This document shows, one piece after another, positions 33,684 to 44,342 of a stretch of DNA of 64,000 nt. A program made the translations under genes and the position numbers. Every line of letters starts with the position of its first letter. Positions within the stretch are counted from its first letter, which is position 1. The DNA is from Bifidobacterium pseudocatenulatum DSM 20438 = JCM 1200 = LMG 10505 (GTDB lineage: Bacteria > Actinomycetota > Actinomycetes > Actinomycetales > Bifidobacteriaceae). The DNA is taken from assembly GCF_001025215.1 (NCBI RefSeq), contig NZ_AP012330.1, forward strand, positions 2,170,001-2,234,000. Direction: 5' to 3'. The notes beneath the pieces were generated by a model. The model ran no database searches. It saw only the letters and a program-made list of their open reading frames with translations, and was not told the origin of the DNA.

Positions 33684-36600
33684 ATGACAAACAGCAATCG
33701 TGTTGAGCACGCATCCGAGACATGGCTGACCGACGCGACTGTGTTCGAGGTCAACCGCACGCCGGCCCATTCCAACCACAAGTGTTTCACGCATGATCCG
33801 CAGAGCGGTGAGTACTCCGATCTCACGCAAAGCCTTGACGGAGAGTGGCGCGTCGAGATCGTACAGGCTTCTGACATCGATTTCAACGAAGAGCCATTCG
33901 TTGCCGAAAACTTCGATGATTCCGCTTTCTACCGCACCCAGGTTCCGGGCCATCTGCAGATGGCAGGCCTGCTGAAGAACAAGTACGTGAATATCCAGTA
34001 TCCGTGGGATGGCCACGAGAATCCGCTGGAGCCGAATGTTCCGGAAAACAATCACGTGGCGCTCTACCGCAAGAAGTTCGTCGTGTCCAAGCGTCTTGCG
34101 GACACCAAGGAGTCCAGAGGAAGCGTCTCCATCGTCTTCCATGGAATGGCAACCGCAATCTACGTGTGGGTCAACGGCCTGTTCGCAGGTTACGGCGAGG
34201 ACGGATTCACTCCCAACGAGTTTGACATCACCGATCTGCTGCATGACGGAGAGAACGTTGTGGCGGTCGCTTGCTACGAGTATTCCAGCGCATCCTGGCT
34301 TGAAGACCAGGACTTCTGGCGTCTGCACGGGCTGTTCCGCTCCGTCGAACTGACGGCACAGCCCCACGTCCATGTCGAGAACATGCAGCTCGAAGCCGAT
34401 TGGGACGCCGAGTCCGGCACCGCCTCTCTTGACGCCGCATTGTCCGTGCGCAACGCCTCCGATGCCGCCACCATCTCAGCCACGTTGAAGGATTCCGAAG
34501 GCAACGTGGTATGGGAGACCTCGACCAACGCCGACGCCAACACCACGTTCGCGAGCGGTTCCTTGCAGGGCCTCGAGCCGTGGAGCGCCGAGAGCCCATC
34601 TCTGTACGAACTTGAAGTCAATGTCATCGATCAGGCCGGCGACATTGTCGAAGCCGTCGTTCAGAAGGTCGGCTTCCGTCGCTTCCACATCGAAAACGGC
34701 ATCATGACCCTTAACGGCAAGCGCGTCGTGTTCAAGGGCGCGGACCGTCACGAGTTCGACGCCAAGCGCGGCCGTTCCATCACTGAGCAGGACATGATCG
34801 ATGATGTGATTTTCTGCAAGCGCCACAACATCAACGCCATCCGCACCTCGCACTATCCGAACCAGGAGCGTTGGTACGATCTGTGCGATGAGTACGGCAT
34901 CTACCTGATCGATGAGACCAATCTCGAAACCCATGGCAGCTGGTGCCTGCCCGGCGACGTAGTCACCGCCGAGACCGCGGTTCCAGGAAGCAAGGCGCGT
35001 TGGGAAGGCGCCTGCGTCGACCGCGTCAACAGCATGATGCGCCGCGACTACAACCACCCGAGCGTGGTCATTTGGTCCCTTGGCAACGAATCCTACACCG
35101 GCGATGTGTTCCGTGCCATGTACAAGCACGTGCACGACATCGATCCGAACCGCCCCGTGCACTACGAGGGTGTGACAAAGAACCGCGACTATGACGACGT
35201 GACCGATATCGAAACCCGCATGTACGAGCATGCCGATGTGGTTGAGGAATACCTCAAGAACGATCCGCAGAAACCGTACATCTCCTGCGAGTACATGCAC
35301 GCAATGGGCAATTCGGTCGGCAATCTGGACGAATACACGGCACTGGAACGCTACCCGCACTATCAGGGCGGCTTCATCTGGGACTTCATCGATCAGGCGA
35401 TTTATGCCAGCCAGCCGGACGGCTCCACCCGTCTGTGCTATGGCGGAGACTTCGGCGATCGCCCGAGTGATTACGAGTTCTCCGGCAACGGACTGGTCTT
35501 CGCTGACCGTACTCCCGCGCCGAAGGCCCAGGAGGTCAAGCAGCTGTACTCCAACGTCCATATCGACGTGACCGATCGTTCGGTGTCCATCAAGAACGAC
35601 AATCTGTTCATCTCGACCGGCGGATACCAGTTCGTGCTGCGCATCCTCGCTGACGGGGAGCCGGTATGGCAGTCCGAGCGTCGCTTCGACGTGCCCGCTG
35701 ATTCGGCATGCACGTTCGATGTCGAATGGCCGGTGGATCTCTATCGCGCCAATGCCAATGAGCTGTTGCTTGAAGTGTCCCAGCGCCTCGCCGAGGCGAC
35801 CGATTGGGCTCCTGCCGGGTACGAACTCGCCTTCGGCCAGACTGTTGTGGCCGGAACGAAGGCAGCCGAAGACGCGGCCCTGCCTGCGGACGGCATCGTC
35901 ACTGTTGGCCGTTGGAATGCGGGTGTTCAGGGTTCCGGACGAGAGATTCTTCTTTCTCGCACCCAGGGCGGCTTGGTCTCCTACACGTTCGACGGTCACG
36001 AATTCGTGCTGCGTCGCCCGGCGATCACCACATTCCGCGCGTTGACGGACAACGACCGTGGCGCCGGCCATGGATTCGAGCGAGCCCAGTGGATGGCGGC
36101 CGGCCGTTATGCCCGTTGCGTGGACAATGTCATCGAACAGGTCGATGAAGACACGCTCAAGGCCGTATACACGTATGAGCTGGCCACGCCGCAACGCACC
36201 AAGGTCACCGTCGAATACACCGCCGATACCACTGGCCGTCTGAACCTGCATGTGGAATATCCGGGCGAATCCGGCGATCTGCCCACCATTCCTGCGTTTG
36301 GCATCGAATGGACTCTGCCGGTCCAGTATTCGAATCTGAGGTTCTTCGGCGCTGGTCCCGAGGAAACGTACCAGGATCGCAAGCACGCCAAGCTGGGCGT
36401 GTGGAGCACCGATGCGTTCAAGGATCATGCTCCGTATCTCATGCCGCAGGAGACGGGCAACCACGAGGAAGTCCGTTGGGCGGAGATCACCGATGAAAAT
36501 GGACACGGCCTGCGAGTCAGCCGCGCGAACGGTGCCGCACCGTTCGCTGTGAGCCTGCAGCCATATTCCAGCTTCATGATCGAAGAAGCTCAGCACCAGG

Positions 36601-36755
36601 ACGAGTTGCCGGCTCCGAAGCACATGTTCCTCCGTGTGCTCGCCGCGCAGATGGGTGTCGGAGGCGACGATTCCTGGATGTCTCCGGTCCACTCCCAGTA
36701 TCACATCCCCGCCGATCAGCCGATCAGCCTCGATGTCAATCTCGAACTGATCTGA
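33684..36755 (+). CDS. lacZ: GH2 beta-galactosidase
   Basis: 1023 residues, the length of E. coli LacZ, with the full five-domain GH2 architecture: sugar-binding jelly roll (HVALYRKKFVV), immunoglobulin-like domain, TIM barrel (GADRHEFDAKRG), and C-terminal small-chain domain (LTDNDRGAGHGF). The acid/base glutamate is in VIWSLGNES and the nucleophile in ISCEYMHAMGNS. No signal peptide is present, so it hydrolyses lactose in the cytoplasm. Next to the fucosyl-oligosaccharide operon it would process lactose left after defucosylation of fucosyllactose. It is probably controlled by the LacI at 36937-37953. Confidence 0.93.
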   Translation: MTNSNRVEHASETWLTDATVFEVNRTPAHSNHKCFTHDPQSGEYSDLTQSLDGEWRVEIVQASDIDFNEEPFVAENFDDSAFYRTQVPGHLQMAGLLKNKYVNIQYPWDGHENPLEPNVPENNHVALYRKKFVVSKRLADTKESRGSVSIVFHGMATAIYVWVNGLFAGYGEDGFTPNEFDITDLLHDGENVVAVACYEYSSASWLEDQDFWRLHGLFRSVELTAQPHVHVENMQLEADWDAESGTASLDAALSVRNASDAATISATLKDSEGNVVWETSTNADANTTFASGSLQGLEPWSAESPSLYELEVNVIDQAGDIVEAVVQKVGFRRFHIENGIMTLNGKRVVFKGADRHEFDAKRGRSITEQDMIDDVIFCKRHNINAIRTSHYPNQERWYDLCDEYGIYLIDETNLETHGSWCLPGDVVTAETAVPGSKARWEGACVDRVNSMMRRDYNHPSVVIWSLGNESYTGDVFRAMYKHVHDIDPNRPVHYEGVTKNRDYDDVTDIETRMYEHADVVEEYLKNDPQKPYISCEYMHAMGNSVGNLDEYTALERYPHYQGGFIWDFIDQAIYASQPDGSTRLCYGGDFGDRPSDYEFSGNGLVFADRTPAPKAQEVKQLYSNVHIDVTDRSVSIKNDNLFISTGGYQFVLRILADGEPVWQSERRFDVPADSACTFDVEWPVDLYRANANELLLEVSQRLAEATDWAPAGYELAFGQTVVAGTKAAEDAALPADGIVTVGRWNAGVQGSGREILLSRTQGGLVSYTFDGHEFVLRRPAITTFRALTDNDRGAGHGFERAQWMAAGRYARCVDNVIEQVDEDTLKAVYTYELATPQRTKVTVEYTADTTGRLNLHVEYPGESGDLPTIPAFGIEWTLPVQYSNLRFFGAGPEETYQDRKHAKLGVWSTDAFKDHAPYLMPQETGNHEEVRWAEITDENGHGLRVSRANGAAPFAVSLQPYSSFMIEEAQHQDELPAPKHMFLRVLAAQMGVGGDDSWMSPVHSQYHIPADQPISLDVNLELI

Positions 36756-36769
36756 CGATCGGATAGCGT

Positions 36770-36803
36770 GTCCCTCCTCTGCGCCTTCCTGTGGAGGAGG
36801 GAC
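36770..36803 (+). terminator. lacZ terminator
   Basis: A 10-bp perfect stem GTCCCTCCTC (36770-36779) with GAGGAGGGAC (36794-36803). It lacks a T-run but lies directly after lacZ. Confidence 0.6.
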
Positions 36804-36860
36804 GACATCGTCTTGCAAGGTTCCTTCACCTTGGTGTAACAGGTGACGATGCTTCATAAC

Positions 36861-36909
36861 GCAGAAGATGCGGCATAGATTCATGTTTTCCATATGCCGC
36901 GTCTTCTGC
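36861..36909 (-). terminator. Terminator of the leftward lacI gene
   Basis: A 17-bp stem GCAGAAGATGCGGCATA (36861-36877) with TATGCCGCGTCTTCTGC (36893-36909), with a single T-G position. Confidence 0.65.
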
Positions 36910-36936
36910 TCACATCAGGCCTCTTTCGTATGGTTT

Positions 36937-37953
36937 TCATAAAGATGGCACGAAACTGTCCCTGACCACCAATTTTGCGGAAATCCTCACGTGCTGGTTT
37001 ACGGATCGTCTGGTGGACAGCGCTTCCGACAGCATAAACACCGCGGCCTTAGCTAATTCGTCTTTGTTGATGTCGTACGATGACAACGCGGGCGAGGTAT
37101 ACTCCGCTATCTCTTGGTTGTTGATGCTGACCATGCGTATATCTCTCGGCACTAGGATTCCAACGGACGCAAATGCTTGAAGTACGCCGACTGCAATCGG
37201 ATCGGCAGCAATGATGACGGCATCCGGAAGGTCGTTACTGTGCATTTGTATGAGTTTTTCACCGAGAGCGCGTCCGTTCTCTATGGTGAACGGTCCTTCT
37301 TCCAAGACGAGACCGTTGATGTCAAGTCCGAGACGTACTGACCAATTCCGGAACGCGAACGCACGGGAATCTTCCGGATACTCATGATCGCCCATAATGT
37401 TTCCGACTCCGCCGACGAAAGCTATGCGTCGGCTCCCGGAGGCGGTCAGCGTATCCAACGCGTCCAAAACGGTTTGTTCCAAATCTGGTTGCACCGAATC
37501 AAACAAGTCTGGTGCCGGATTAATATCGATGAATACTCCATGCTGAAAAGCATTATGCAATCGTAGGAGCACATCCTTCCCAAACGGTGCCGGACCGATC
37601 GAAATAAAACCAGCATGCTTGCCCTTATTCTTGATGAGATCGTTCACATTACGATACTCAGTTATATGCATGCGCTCATCTTCCGCATGCTGGTAGAGGA
37701 ACGCCTTGAGCTCGTTGGAGTACATGTCTTGCAAACCTTTGTCCGGAACGGCATTGTCCAACAAGGCGATGTCCTGAGGAATGGTGACACGCTGGTATCG
37801 CGGCACATTCTCATATCCCAATTCAAGGCTGGCGTTCAGAACTTTTTGACGGGTGGCCTCTTTGACCGACAGCGAGGAATCGTCATTGAGTATCCTCGAT
37901 ACGGTTGCAGGGGAGAATCCAGCCCTTTCTGCAATCTCCCTGATTGTAGCCAT
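36937..37953 (-). CDS. LacI-family regulator of the lacZ/fucosyl region
   Basis: 338 residues. The N-terminal HTH is canonical (MATIREIAERAGFSPATVSRILN), and the periplasmic-binding-like effector domain contains RIAFVGGVGNIMG and a C-terminal dimer part. The ATG at 37953 has GAGGAGGT 8 bases upstream. It sits between lacZ and the fucosyl operon. A palindromic site (CTAAACAAATTTAG) in its own promoter region resembles the lacZ operator, suggesting autorepression and local control. The effector is probably a galactoside or fucoside, by inference from the neighbours. Confidence 0.88.
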   Translation of the reverse strand: MATIREIAERAGFSPATVSRILNDDSSLSVKEATRQKVLNASLELGYENVPRYQRVTIPQDIALLDNAVPDKGLQDMYSNELKAFLYQHAEDERMHITEYRNVNDLIKNKGKHAGFISIGPAPFGKDVLLRLHNAFQHGVFIDINPAPDLFDSVQPDLEQTVLDALDTLTASGSRRIAFVGGVGNIMGDHEYPEDSRAFAFRNWSVRLGLDINGLVLEEGPFTIENGRALGEKLIQMHSNDLPDAVIIAADPIAVGVLQAFASVGILVPRDIRMVSINNQEIAEYTSPALSSYDINKDELAKAAVFMLSEALSTRRSVNQHVRISAKLVVRDSFVPSL

Positions 37954-37983
37954 GACAATCTACCTCCTCTTGGTAGACGAAAG

Positions 37984-37997
37984 CTAAACAAATTTAG
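37984..37997. promoter_or_regulatory. Operator-like site upstream of lacI
   Basis: CTAAACAAATTTAG is an imperfect palindrome 30 bases upstream of the lacI start and related to the lacZ operator TTAAACATGTTTAA. Confidence 0.4.
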
Positions 37998-38070
37998 TAA
38001 CAAGTTTATCATGTTTCGCTTTAGAGATTCACTGGAAAATGGCGGGAATCTCTTTTTCCGTCAAAAAAGA

Positions 38071-38110
38071 TTGCGGACCGTCCTCCCCTATTAGGAAAGA
38101 CGGTCCGCAA
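38071..38110 (-). terminator. End of the fucosyl-oligosaccharide operon
   Basis: A 12-bp stem TTGCGGACCGTC (38071-38082) with GACGGTCCGCAA (38099-38110), followed on the minus strand by TCTTTTTTG: a textbook intrinsic terminator after the GH95 gene. Confidence 0.9.
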
Positions 38111-38138
38111 CATTTCGTAACGGATATAACGCAATACG

Positions 38139-40490
38139 TTAACGCCGGATGGATCCCTTGAATGGCTTATCCGGAGATAGCGCGACACGTCCCATATCAG
38201 TCCCCAGAACGTTCAGCGTAATCTCCGTGGGCTTCGAACAGCGCAACGTATATTCCACTGTCTGATCCGTCCATGTCGCATCCACTTGGATTCCGCCTCT
38301 TGCGCGGAGCGCATGGAAGGTTCCCTCATGCCAATCCTCCGGCAGGGCCGGAAGAATGCGAATCCAGCCATCGTGGCTTTGGACAAGCATCTCCGACAAG
38401 GCCGCTGGGAATCCAAGGTTCCCGTCGATCTGGAACGGCGGGTGAGCGCATAATCCGCTGTCGTACACGCCTCCGCCCAACAGATTGGTTTCAGCGTTCG
38501 CATCCACCGGCCGCAGGAACATGCCTATGATTCGTTTGGCATGCTCCGCATCACGCAGACGCGCCCACATGATCATGCGCCATACGATGCTCCAGCCGGA
38601 GCCATCATCGCCACGCACTTCGAGGGATTTCCTAGCGGCTTCCTCCAGGTGCGGAGTCTTAGACGTGATGCCTGCACCAGGATGCAGTTCGTAAAGGTGG
38701 GACAGATGACGGTGCTGTGGATCGGATTCGATGAATTCGTCGTTCCATTCGAGGATTCTTCCATCAGCTCCCAATCGCGTTTCAGCCAGTTGGGAACGGA
38801 CGGCTTCCGCTTCACGGACCAGATCTCTGTCCTCTTCGTCAAGGTTTTCCAAATCGTGAGAAGCCTGAATTAAATCATCAAGCAGATTACGCACGATGGC
38901 CGTGGCATTCTCACTGCTTTGTGCAACGGACACCGGTTCTCCGTTCACCAAGAAACAGTTCTCCGGTGATGTTGCAGGGGACGGGGCCAGTCCATGCTCT
39001 GTCTCCGATAGGAAATCCATGCAGAATCGCGCGTTGTCCCGCATGATCGGCCAGATGCGGGCCAGGTACGATGCATCCTGGTTGAACAGATATTCATCGA
39101 ACAGGTTCCGGCACATCCATGCCTGACCGAACGGCCAGAACGACCACATCGGGTCGCCGTTCGCAGGAAGGGCTCTGCGCCAGAGATCGACATTATGGAA
39201 GACCGCCGATCCTCGGCAGCCAAGAATCCTGTCAGCAGCGTCGTGCCCCGGCGCTAGCAGCTCCTCATTCATGGAGACGAGCGGCTCGATGAGTTCTTGG
39301 AGGGCGCATGGGCCTGTCATCCAATAGTTCATCTCGACGTTGATGTTCGTCGTGTAGGCGCTGTACCAGTTCGGGAAATCCTTATGGTTCCAAATCCCCT
39401 GCAGATTCGCCGGCTGGGTGTGTGGCCTGGATGAGGAGATAAGCAGATACCGGCCGAAATCGAACATTGCCTCTGCCAGCATCTCCAGACGATGCGATTC
39501 TTTGTTCTCATCCGAGCGAAGGATCGCCGAGAACAGTAGTTCCGCATCATCAGCATGGGCTGAACCGAGATGGATGGCCACCCTGTCGAAATATCTGCGG
39601 TAGTCCGCGATGTGGCGGTCGAGCATGGTCTGCAGGTCAGTCGACCACTCGTCAATGGTTTTCTCCAGATGGTCGGCGATAACCGTCATGCTTCGTTCCG
39701 GCTGCTGGTCGCTTCCCTTGAATCCGCTCATACTGCGGAAGCGGAGCGATAACCCGGTGATGTTCGAACATTGCAGACTGTTGTCGCCCACGTTGATGTC
39801 GCCACCTGTTACGGTAAGGGAGAACGCACCGGCGTACGCCATTCCGGTTCCGTCCTGCTCATCTTCCCAAGGATTTTCGGAAGGGTGAGGCAGAAGTCCG
39901 ATGTTGAGTCCAGGCATCCGACCCATGACGATGAGGGTAGCCCGATGGCCGTCGGATACCGTTTCCAACGAAGCGCGTGATTGCTTGAGGAAAGTGCCGG
40001 AGACACTGATATTCACATCAATCGGCGCATCCGATGACATCCTGTAGACCAACAGGTCATCAGGCTCGCTGCACCATGCGTCGACATGAACGTTGGCATC
40101 ACCCATCTGGAACGTTTCACCGGCGAGCGCCCTTGCAAGATCCAGCTGGCGTTTCATGCTCTCACGGCCGTCTGCAGAGGTCGAGTACTGAATACGGGCC
40201 GTTCCGAATGGCTCGTAAATCTGCTCGTCTTTTTCCTGCAGTGTGGCTTCCTTGATGATTCGCGTGGCGGTGGCGTAATCGTCATGCAACGACGCCTGGC
40301 GCGCCTTGGCCACAATCTCCGGCGTCACCGGCGAGGTTTCCGCGTGTGGATATCCTGACCAAAGGGTGTCGTCGTTGAGATACAGCACGTCGGTTTCCGG
40401 TTCGGAGCACAGGACCGCTCCCATGCGTCCATTGCCGAGAGGAATGCCTTCTTCCCAGCACGAAGAGATTCCATCGAATGTAAGTTTCAT
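38139..40490 (-). CDS. GH95 alpha-L-fucosidase (1,2-alpha type)
   Basis: 783 residues with the GH95 layout: N-terminal beta region ([16 protein letters not shown]), (alpha/alpha)6 barrel and C-terminal beta domain. The catalytic centre of the family is visible as the asparagines in [11 protein letters not shown], the glutamate in PATSPENCF and the aspartate in QIDGNLGFP. There is no signal peptide or sorting signal, unlike the secreted AfcA of B. bifidum, so it removes fucose inside the cell from imported oligosaccharides such as 2'-fucosyllactose. It is the last gene of an eight-gene leftward operon. Confidence 0.92.
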   Translation of the reverse strand: MKLTFDGISSCWEEGIPLGNGRMGAVLCSEPETDVLYLNDDTLWSGYPHAETSPVTPEIVAKARQASLHDDYATATRIIKEATLQEKDEQIYEPFGTARIQYSTSADGRESMKRQLDLARALAGETFQMGDANVHVDAWCSEPDDLLVYRMSSDAPIDVNISVSGTFLKQSRASLETVSDGHRATLIVMGRMPGLNIGLLPHPSENPWEDEQDGTGMAYAGAFSLTVTGGDINVGDNSLQCSNITGLSLRFRSMSGFKGSDQQPERSMTVIADHLEKTIDEWSTDLQTMLDRHIADYRRYFDRVAIHLGSAHADDAELLFSAILRSDENKESHRLEMLAEAMFDFGRYLLISSSRPHTQPANLQGIWNHKDFPNWYSAYTTNINVEMNYWMTGPCALQELIEPLVSMNEELLAPGHDAADRILGCRGSAVFHNVDLWRRALPANGDPMWSFWPFGQAWMCRNLFDEYLFNQDASYLARIWPIMRDNARFCMDFLSETEHGLAPSPATSPENCFLVNGEPVSVAQSSENATAIVRNLLDDLIQASHDLENLDEEDRDLVREAEAVRSQLAETRLGADGRILEWNDEFIESDPQHRHLSHLYELHPGAGITSKTPHLEEAARKSLEVRGDDGSGWSIVWRMIMWARLRDAEHAKRIIGMFLRPVDANAETNLLGGGVYDSGLCAHPPFQIDGNLGFPAALSEMLVQSHDGWIRILPALPEDWHEGTFHALRARGGIQVDATWTDQTVEYTLRCSKPTEITLNVLGTDMGRVALSPDKPFKGSIRR

Positions 40491-40516
40491 GCGTAAAGTC
40501 TCCTTGGCAGATTTGC

Positions 40517-41410
40517 TTATTTGAGAATGCTCTGGATATTGCGGTACTGTTCGTCGGTCAGCTGCACGGCGGGTTCATGGATGGACGTGTCGATTGGCAG
40601 TCCCTTCGCCTTGACCGCGCCCTTGATGGCGCTGATGAACAGGTCGGCAGTGTCGTACAGGCGCATCAGATAGGAAATGCGTTCAGCCGATTTGATGGCC
40701 ATGGCGTAATCACCGGACTGCCATGCATGATGCAGGCTGACGAAAGTCTCCGGCTCCACATTGGTCAATCCGCACAGCACGCCATTGCCGCCGCTGATTC
40801 GGTTGACGGTGTAGTATTCGTCGAATCCGGACAGCACGCTGAACGATGGATTCACCTTACGAACGGCAGCGATGACCTTCCTGGTGTGGCTGATGGTGTC
40901 GACGGTGTCTTTGACGCCGATGATGTTCTGGTTCTCCGCTGCGAGATCCGCCACCAGCTCGGGTGTGAGGTCGTTGCCCGTCCTGGCTGGGAAGTTGTAC
41001 AGAATGACCGGCAGCGTCGTTGCCTTGGCCACCGCAGAGAAGTAGCGCTTCGCGCAATCCGGGGATGGTCCGAAATAGTACGGGGATACTGCAACCAATG
41101 CATCGGCTCCGGCTACTTCGCTTTCCGCCGCCAATGTTCTCACATTGTCTAGGTTGGTGTCTCCCACTCCGACGAGCACCTTCATGCGTCCGGCGACTTT
41201 CGAAACTGCGAAGCGCACTGCTTCTGCCTTCGTCTTGACGTCGATGGCGTAGAATTCTCCGATGCTACCGAACAGCAGCACACCGTCGATGCCCGCATCG
41301 ATGAGATGATCAAGGTGCTTGCCCCAATTGTCGTAGTCAATGGTCCCATCCGCGTTCGTGATGGTGATGGAGGGGCAGAACACGCCTTCGAACTGGGCGT
41401 TGCAAGTCAT
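40517..41410 (-). CDS. DapA-family aldolase, probable 2-keto-3-deoxy-L-fuconate aldolase
   Basis: 297 residues of the dihydrodipicolinate synthase/N-acetylneuraminate lyase family. The GSIGE substrate loop, the tyrosine in [12 protein letters not shown] and the Schiff-base lysine in IIGVKDTVD are all present. In bifidobacterial L-fucose clusters this enzyme splits 2-keto-3-deoxy-L-fuconate to pyruvate and L-lactaldehyde. The neighbours (lactonase, dehydrogenase, dehydratase, fucosidase) support this over lysine synthesis. Its ATG overlaps the stop of the lactonase gene (ATGA). Confidence 0.85.
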   Translation of the reverse strand: MTCNAQFEGVFCPSITITNADGTIDYDNWGKHLDHLIDAGIDGVLLFGSIGEFYAIDVKTKAEAVRFAVSKVAGRMKVLVGVGDTNLDNVRTLAAESEVAGADALVAVSPYYFGPSPDCAKRYFSAVAKATTLPVILYNFPARTGNDLTPELVADLAAENQNIIGVKDTVDTISHTRKVIAAVRKVNPSFSVLSGFDEYYTVNRISGGNGVLCGLTNVEPETFVSLHHAWQSGDYAMAIKSAERISYLMRLYDTADLFISAIKGAVKAKGLPIDTSIHEPAVQLTDEQYRNIQSILK

Positions 41411-42228
41411 GATATTTTCCTTTCGACGATATGGTAGGCGTTTCGCGCGTTATTGAGGAAGAAGTCGTCATTCCCTGCGAAACGGTTAAGCAGGATTGAC
41501 AGATGACTGTCGAAATCGGCGTATAGACCGACGACAGGCCAATTCGACGCATACAGCAACCGCTTGTTAGAGAACGCGGCTTGTGCGAGATCGAGCAGGG
41601 TTGAGACGAATCGTGGGTCATCGGTTGGATACCCCGATACCTTGACGTATACGTTTGGCAGCTCTCCGAGCCTATGCAAGGCATCGGATGAGGATTCGAG
41701 ATTGTGAAGATCGGATATGTTGCCCATATGGTCAACGATGACGATTGCTTCGGGCACCTGCTCACAAGCCTGAGCGAGATCGCCAAGTTCATCCACCCTT
41801 ACGCATGCGTCGAATGGCATGTTCTTATCGGCCATAAGCTGCAAACCGCGGATGAAGTCATCTTGCAGGCACCGTCCCCGCGGCGATGCCGGCGTATGCA
41901 ATGGCTCACGAACGCCATGCGCGTACAGCGGCACGCGCATGGCCGGCCCGACGGTGGACCGCATAGATGTTGCCAACAGCAGAGGATCATGGTTTTCGGA
42001 CAGCAGCCGATCTTCCAATGACGTATCGTCCGTGTCGACTTCCACATACACACCGCCGATGAAATTGACCGCAGCGTCTGGGTGGTGCTCATTGTATGAG
42101 GCATAGGCGTGTTTGAGGCAGTCCATGTCGTAACGGCGGGTGATGGACCCATCCGTACCGTCGAGCCATGAAAGCGGTTGGACGGATGGATCCCAGATAT
42201 GGAAATGCGAATCGATGATCCTCTGCAT
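41407..42228 (-). CDS. Amidohydrolase-family L-fuconolactonase
   Basis: 273 residues of the amidohydrolase-2 superfamily. It begins MQRIIDSHFHIWDP, the metal-binding HxH motif, with further conserved histidine and aspartate in AIVIVDHMGN and LLYASNWPV. Family members in sugar clusters hydrolyse the lactone made by sugar dehydrogenases; here the likely reaction is L-fucono-lactone to L-fuconate. It lies 10 bases past the dehydrogenase gene and overlaps the aldolase gene. Confidence 0.85.
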   Translation of the reverse strand: MQRIIDSHFHIWDPSVQPLSWLDGTDGSITRRYDMDCLKHAYASYNEHHPDAAVNFIGGVYVEVDTDDTSLEDRLLSENHDPLLLATSMRSTVGPAMRVPLYAHGVREPLHTPASPRGRCLQDDFIRGLQLMADKNMPFDACVRVDELGDLAQACEQVPEAIVIVDHMGNISDLHNLESSSDALHRLGELPNVYVKVSGYPTDDPRFVSTLLDLAQAAFSNKRLLYASNWPVVGLYADFDSHLSILLNRFAGNDDFFLNNARNAYHIVERKIS

Positions 42229-42238
42229 GTCGCACGTC

Positions 42239-43030
42239 CTAGTCGAGTGCCCTATCGAGGTGGACGTATCCGCCGTCGGGGAAGACCCATTGTCCGGTGG
42301 TGTGCGAAGACCTGTCGGACAGAAGGAAAGCCACGGTGTCCGCGATTTCCGAAGTCTCGGTCATGCGGTGGCCGAGAGGAATCCTGTCGGTGATCTTCGC
42401 CAACTGCTCACGCTGCGCCTGCTCGTCGCCGAACGTCTTGATCCATTGCGCGTACAGCGGCGTCCATGCTTCGGCCACGACGACGGCATTGACCCGAACC
42501 TCGGCCGGGGCGAGGGCGGCGGCCCACTCGCGGGTCAGGCCCAGAATCGCACCTTTCGCTGCGGCGTAGGCGCTAGTCTTGCCCTGACCGGTCAATGCGG
42601 TCTTGGAACCGATATTGACCACCGAGCCCTTGCTGGCCTTGAGTGCTGGCACGCACTGATGAACCAGCTCGTAATAGTGGGTCAGATTGCCGTGAAGAGA
42701 CTCCTCGAACTGACGCCATGACGTGGTCTCGAGCGCGAGGTTGTCGTTTCTGCCGGCATTGTTGACCACACCATCGATATGGCCGTATTTCTTCATGACC
42801 GATTCAACAATGGGGGCGATCTCATCGGTGTTGTTCAGGTCAATCAGATAGGTGTCATACGAATCGGTGATCTGTTCGATATCCTGTCGGAATTCGTCGT
42901 CGGCACCATCCGAACGATTCAGCACCACCGGAATGGCACCTTCTTCGGCCAGTCGCAGCGTTATGCCCTTGCCGATGCCTTTGAATCCTCCGGTGACAAT
43001 AATCACCTTGTTCTTAAGATGCAGGTCCAT
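42239..43030 (-). CDS. SDR-family L-fucose dehydrogenase
   Basis: 263 residues of the short-chain dehydrogenase family. The cofactor motif is IIVTGGFKGIGKGI, NNAG is in GVVNNAGRND, the catalytic serine is in VVNIGSKTAL, and Tyr/Lys are in AYAAAKGAILG. In this operon it would oxidise L-fucose to the lactone with NAD(P)+. No separate fucose mutarotase gene is present in the operon. Spacing to the dehydratase gene is 15 bases. Confidence 0.87.
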   Translation of the reverse strand: MDLHLKNKVIIVTGGFKGIGKGITLRLAEEGAIPVVLNRSDGADDEFRQDIEQITDSYDTYLIDLNNTDEIAPIVESVMKKYGHIDGVVNNAGRNDNLALETTSWRQFEESLHGNLTHYYELVHQCVPALKASKGSVVNIGSKTALTGQGKTSAYAAAKGAILGLTREWAAALAPAEVRVNAVVVAEAWTPLYAQWIKTFGDEQAQREQLAKITDRIPLGHRMTETSEIADTVAFLLSDRSSHTTGQWVFPDGGYVHLDRALD

Positions 43031-43045
43031 CTCAGGTCCTTCCGA

Positions 43046-44323
43046 CTAGTCCTTGTGCAGGTACTTCATGCATTCGTCGAGCTTCATCTCCGTGCCGTTG
43101 CCCGGAGCGAGCGGCGCGACGTATCGTCCGTTCTTGATGACGGTCGGATGTACGAAATACTCATGCTGGTTGTCCACGTATTCGACGACGCGGTCCTCCA
43201 TCTCGCCAGAGACGGACACGTAATCGAACATCGCAAGCTGGCTGATGGCTTCGCACAGGCCGACACCACCCGCGTGAGGGCAGACCTTGACGCCGAACTT
43301 CTTGGCGAGCAGGTATTCGAGGACGATTTCCTGGGGGCCGGCGACTCGGGTCGCGTCAATCTGCATGACCTTGAAGCTGCCAGCCTGCAGGTACTGCTTG
43401 TACATGACTCGGTTCTGCATCTGTTCGCCGGTGGCCACCGGAATCGGATCGATGGCCTTCTGGATTGCGGCATGGCCAAGAACATCATCCGGGCAGGTCG
43501 GTTCCTCAACCCACGCGAGATCGTAGTCCTTGAATTTGCCGATCCATTCAATGGCCTGCGGCACATCCCAGACCTGGTTGGCGTCTACGGCGATGGCGAT
43601 GTCCGGGCCGACCGCTTCACGGGCGAGCTTGAGCCTGCGCAGATCGTCTTCGAGGTTTTGACCGACCTTAAGCTTGATCTGCTTGAAGCCCATGACCTCG
43701 GTCTCTTGCTTGGCCAAACGGACCATCTTCTCGTCGGAATAGCCGAGCCATCCAGCTGCGGTTGAATATCCCGGATAGCCGACTTCCTTGAGGTGGGCGA
43801 TGCGTTCCGCCTTGCCTTCCTGGGCGGCACGCAGAATCTCGATGGCTTCCTGCGGAGTGAGGGCATCGGTCAGGTAGCGGAAGTCGAGAGTCGCAACGAG
43901 CTCTTCGGGCTCCATCTCGGAAAGGAGCAGCCAGAGCGGCTTGCCGGCGCGCTTGGCTTTGAGGTCCCACAGAGCCGAAAGCACGGCACCGATTGCCATA
44001 TGCTCGACACCCTTCTCAGGGCCAAGCCAGCGTAGCTGCGAATCGCGCACGAACATATCCCATGCGAGACGCATGTTGTCGAGCAGTTCCTCGACGTTGC
44101 GTCCGATGAGGGTTTCGGACATGGAGTCGATGGCTCGGACGACGACATCATTGCCGCGGCCGATGGTGAAGACGAATCCGTTGCCGGAATCACCGGCATC
44201 CGTGGCGATGACAACATAGGCAGAGGAATAATCCGGATCGGGGTTCATGGCGTCGGAGCCGGAGAAGGTGGCCGATGTCGGGAATCGGAAATCATAGGTG
44301 GTGACTTTGGTAATAACGCTCAC
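43046..44323 (-). CDS. Enolase-superfamily L-fuconate dehydratase
   Basis: 425 residues. The catalytic lysine motif is IKLKVG, the metal ligands are in AVDANQVWD, WVEEP and ATGEQMQNR, and the catalytic histidine is in KVCPHAGGVG. This is the mandelate-racemase-like pattern of L-fuconate dehydratases, which turn L-fuconate into 2-keto-3-deoxy-L-fuconate. It is the first catabolic gene after the importer genes. A terminator hairpin and a LacI-type half site lie just upstream, so it may also have its own promoter. Confidence 0.9.
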   Translation of the reverse strand: MSVITKVTTYDFRFPTSATFSGSDAMNPDPDYSSAYVVIATDAGDSGNGFVFTIGRGNDVVVRAIDSMSETLIGRNVEELLDNMRLAWDMFVRDSQLRWLGPEKGVEHMAIGAVLSALWDLKAKRAGKPLWLLLSEMEPEELVATLDFRYLTDALTPQEAIEILRAAQEGKAERIAHLKEVGYPGYSTAAGWLGYSDEKMVRLAKQETEVMGFKQIKLKVGQNLEDDLRRLKLAREAVGPDIAIAVDANQVWDVPQAIEWIGKFKDYDLAWVEEPTCPDDVLGHAAIQKAIDPIPVATGEQMQNRVMYKQYLQAGSFKVMQIDATRVAGPQEIVLEYLLAKKFGVKVCPHAGGVGLCEAISQLAMFDYVSVSGEMEDRVVEYVDNQHEYFVHPTVIKNGRYVAPLAPGNGTEMKLDECMKYLHKD

Positions 44324-44342
44324 GATGCGCTTCCTTCTTTGG

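Noticed and set aside
34476-36893. Long minus-strand frame opposite lacZ
   Set aside because: It mirrors lacZ codons and has no domain-like sequence or ribosome site.
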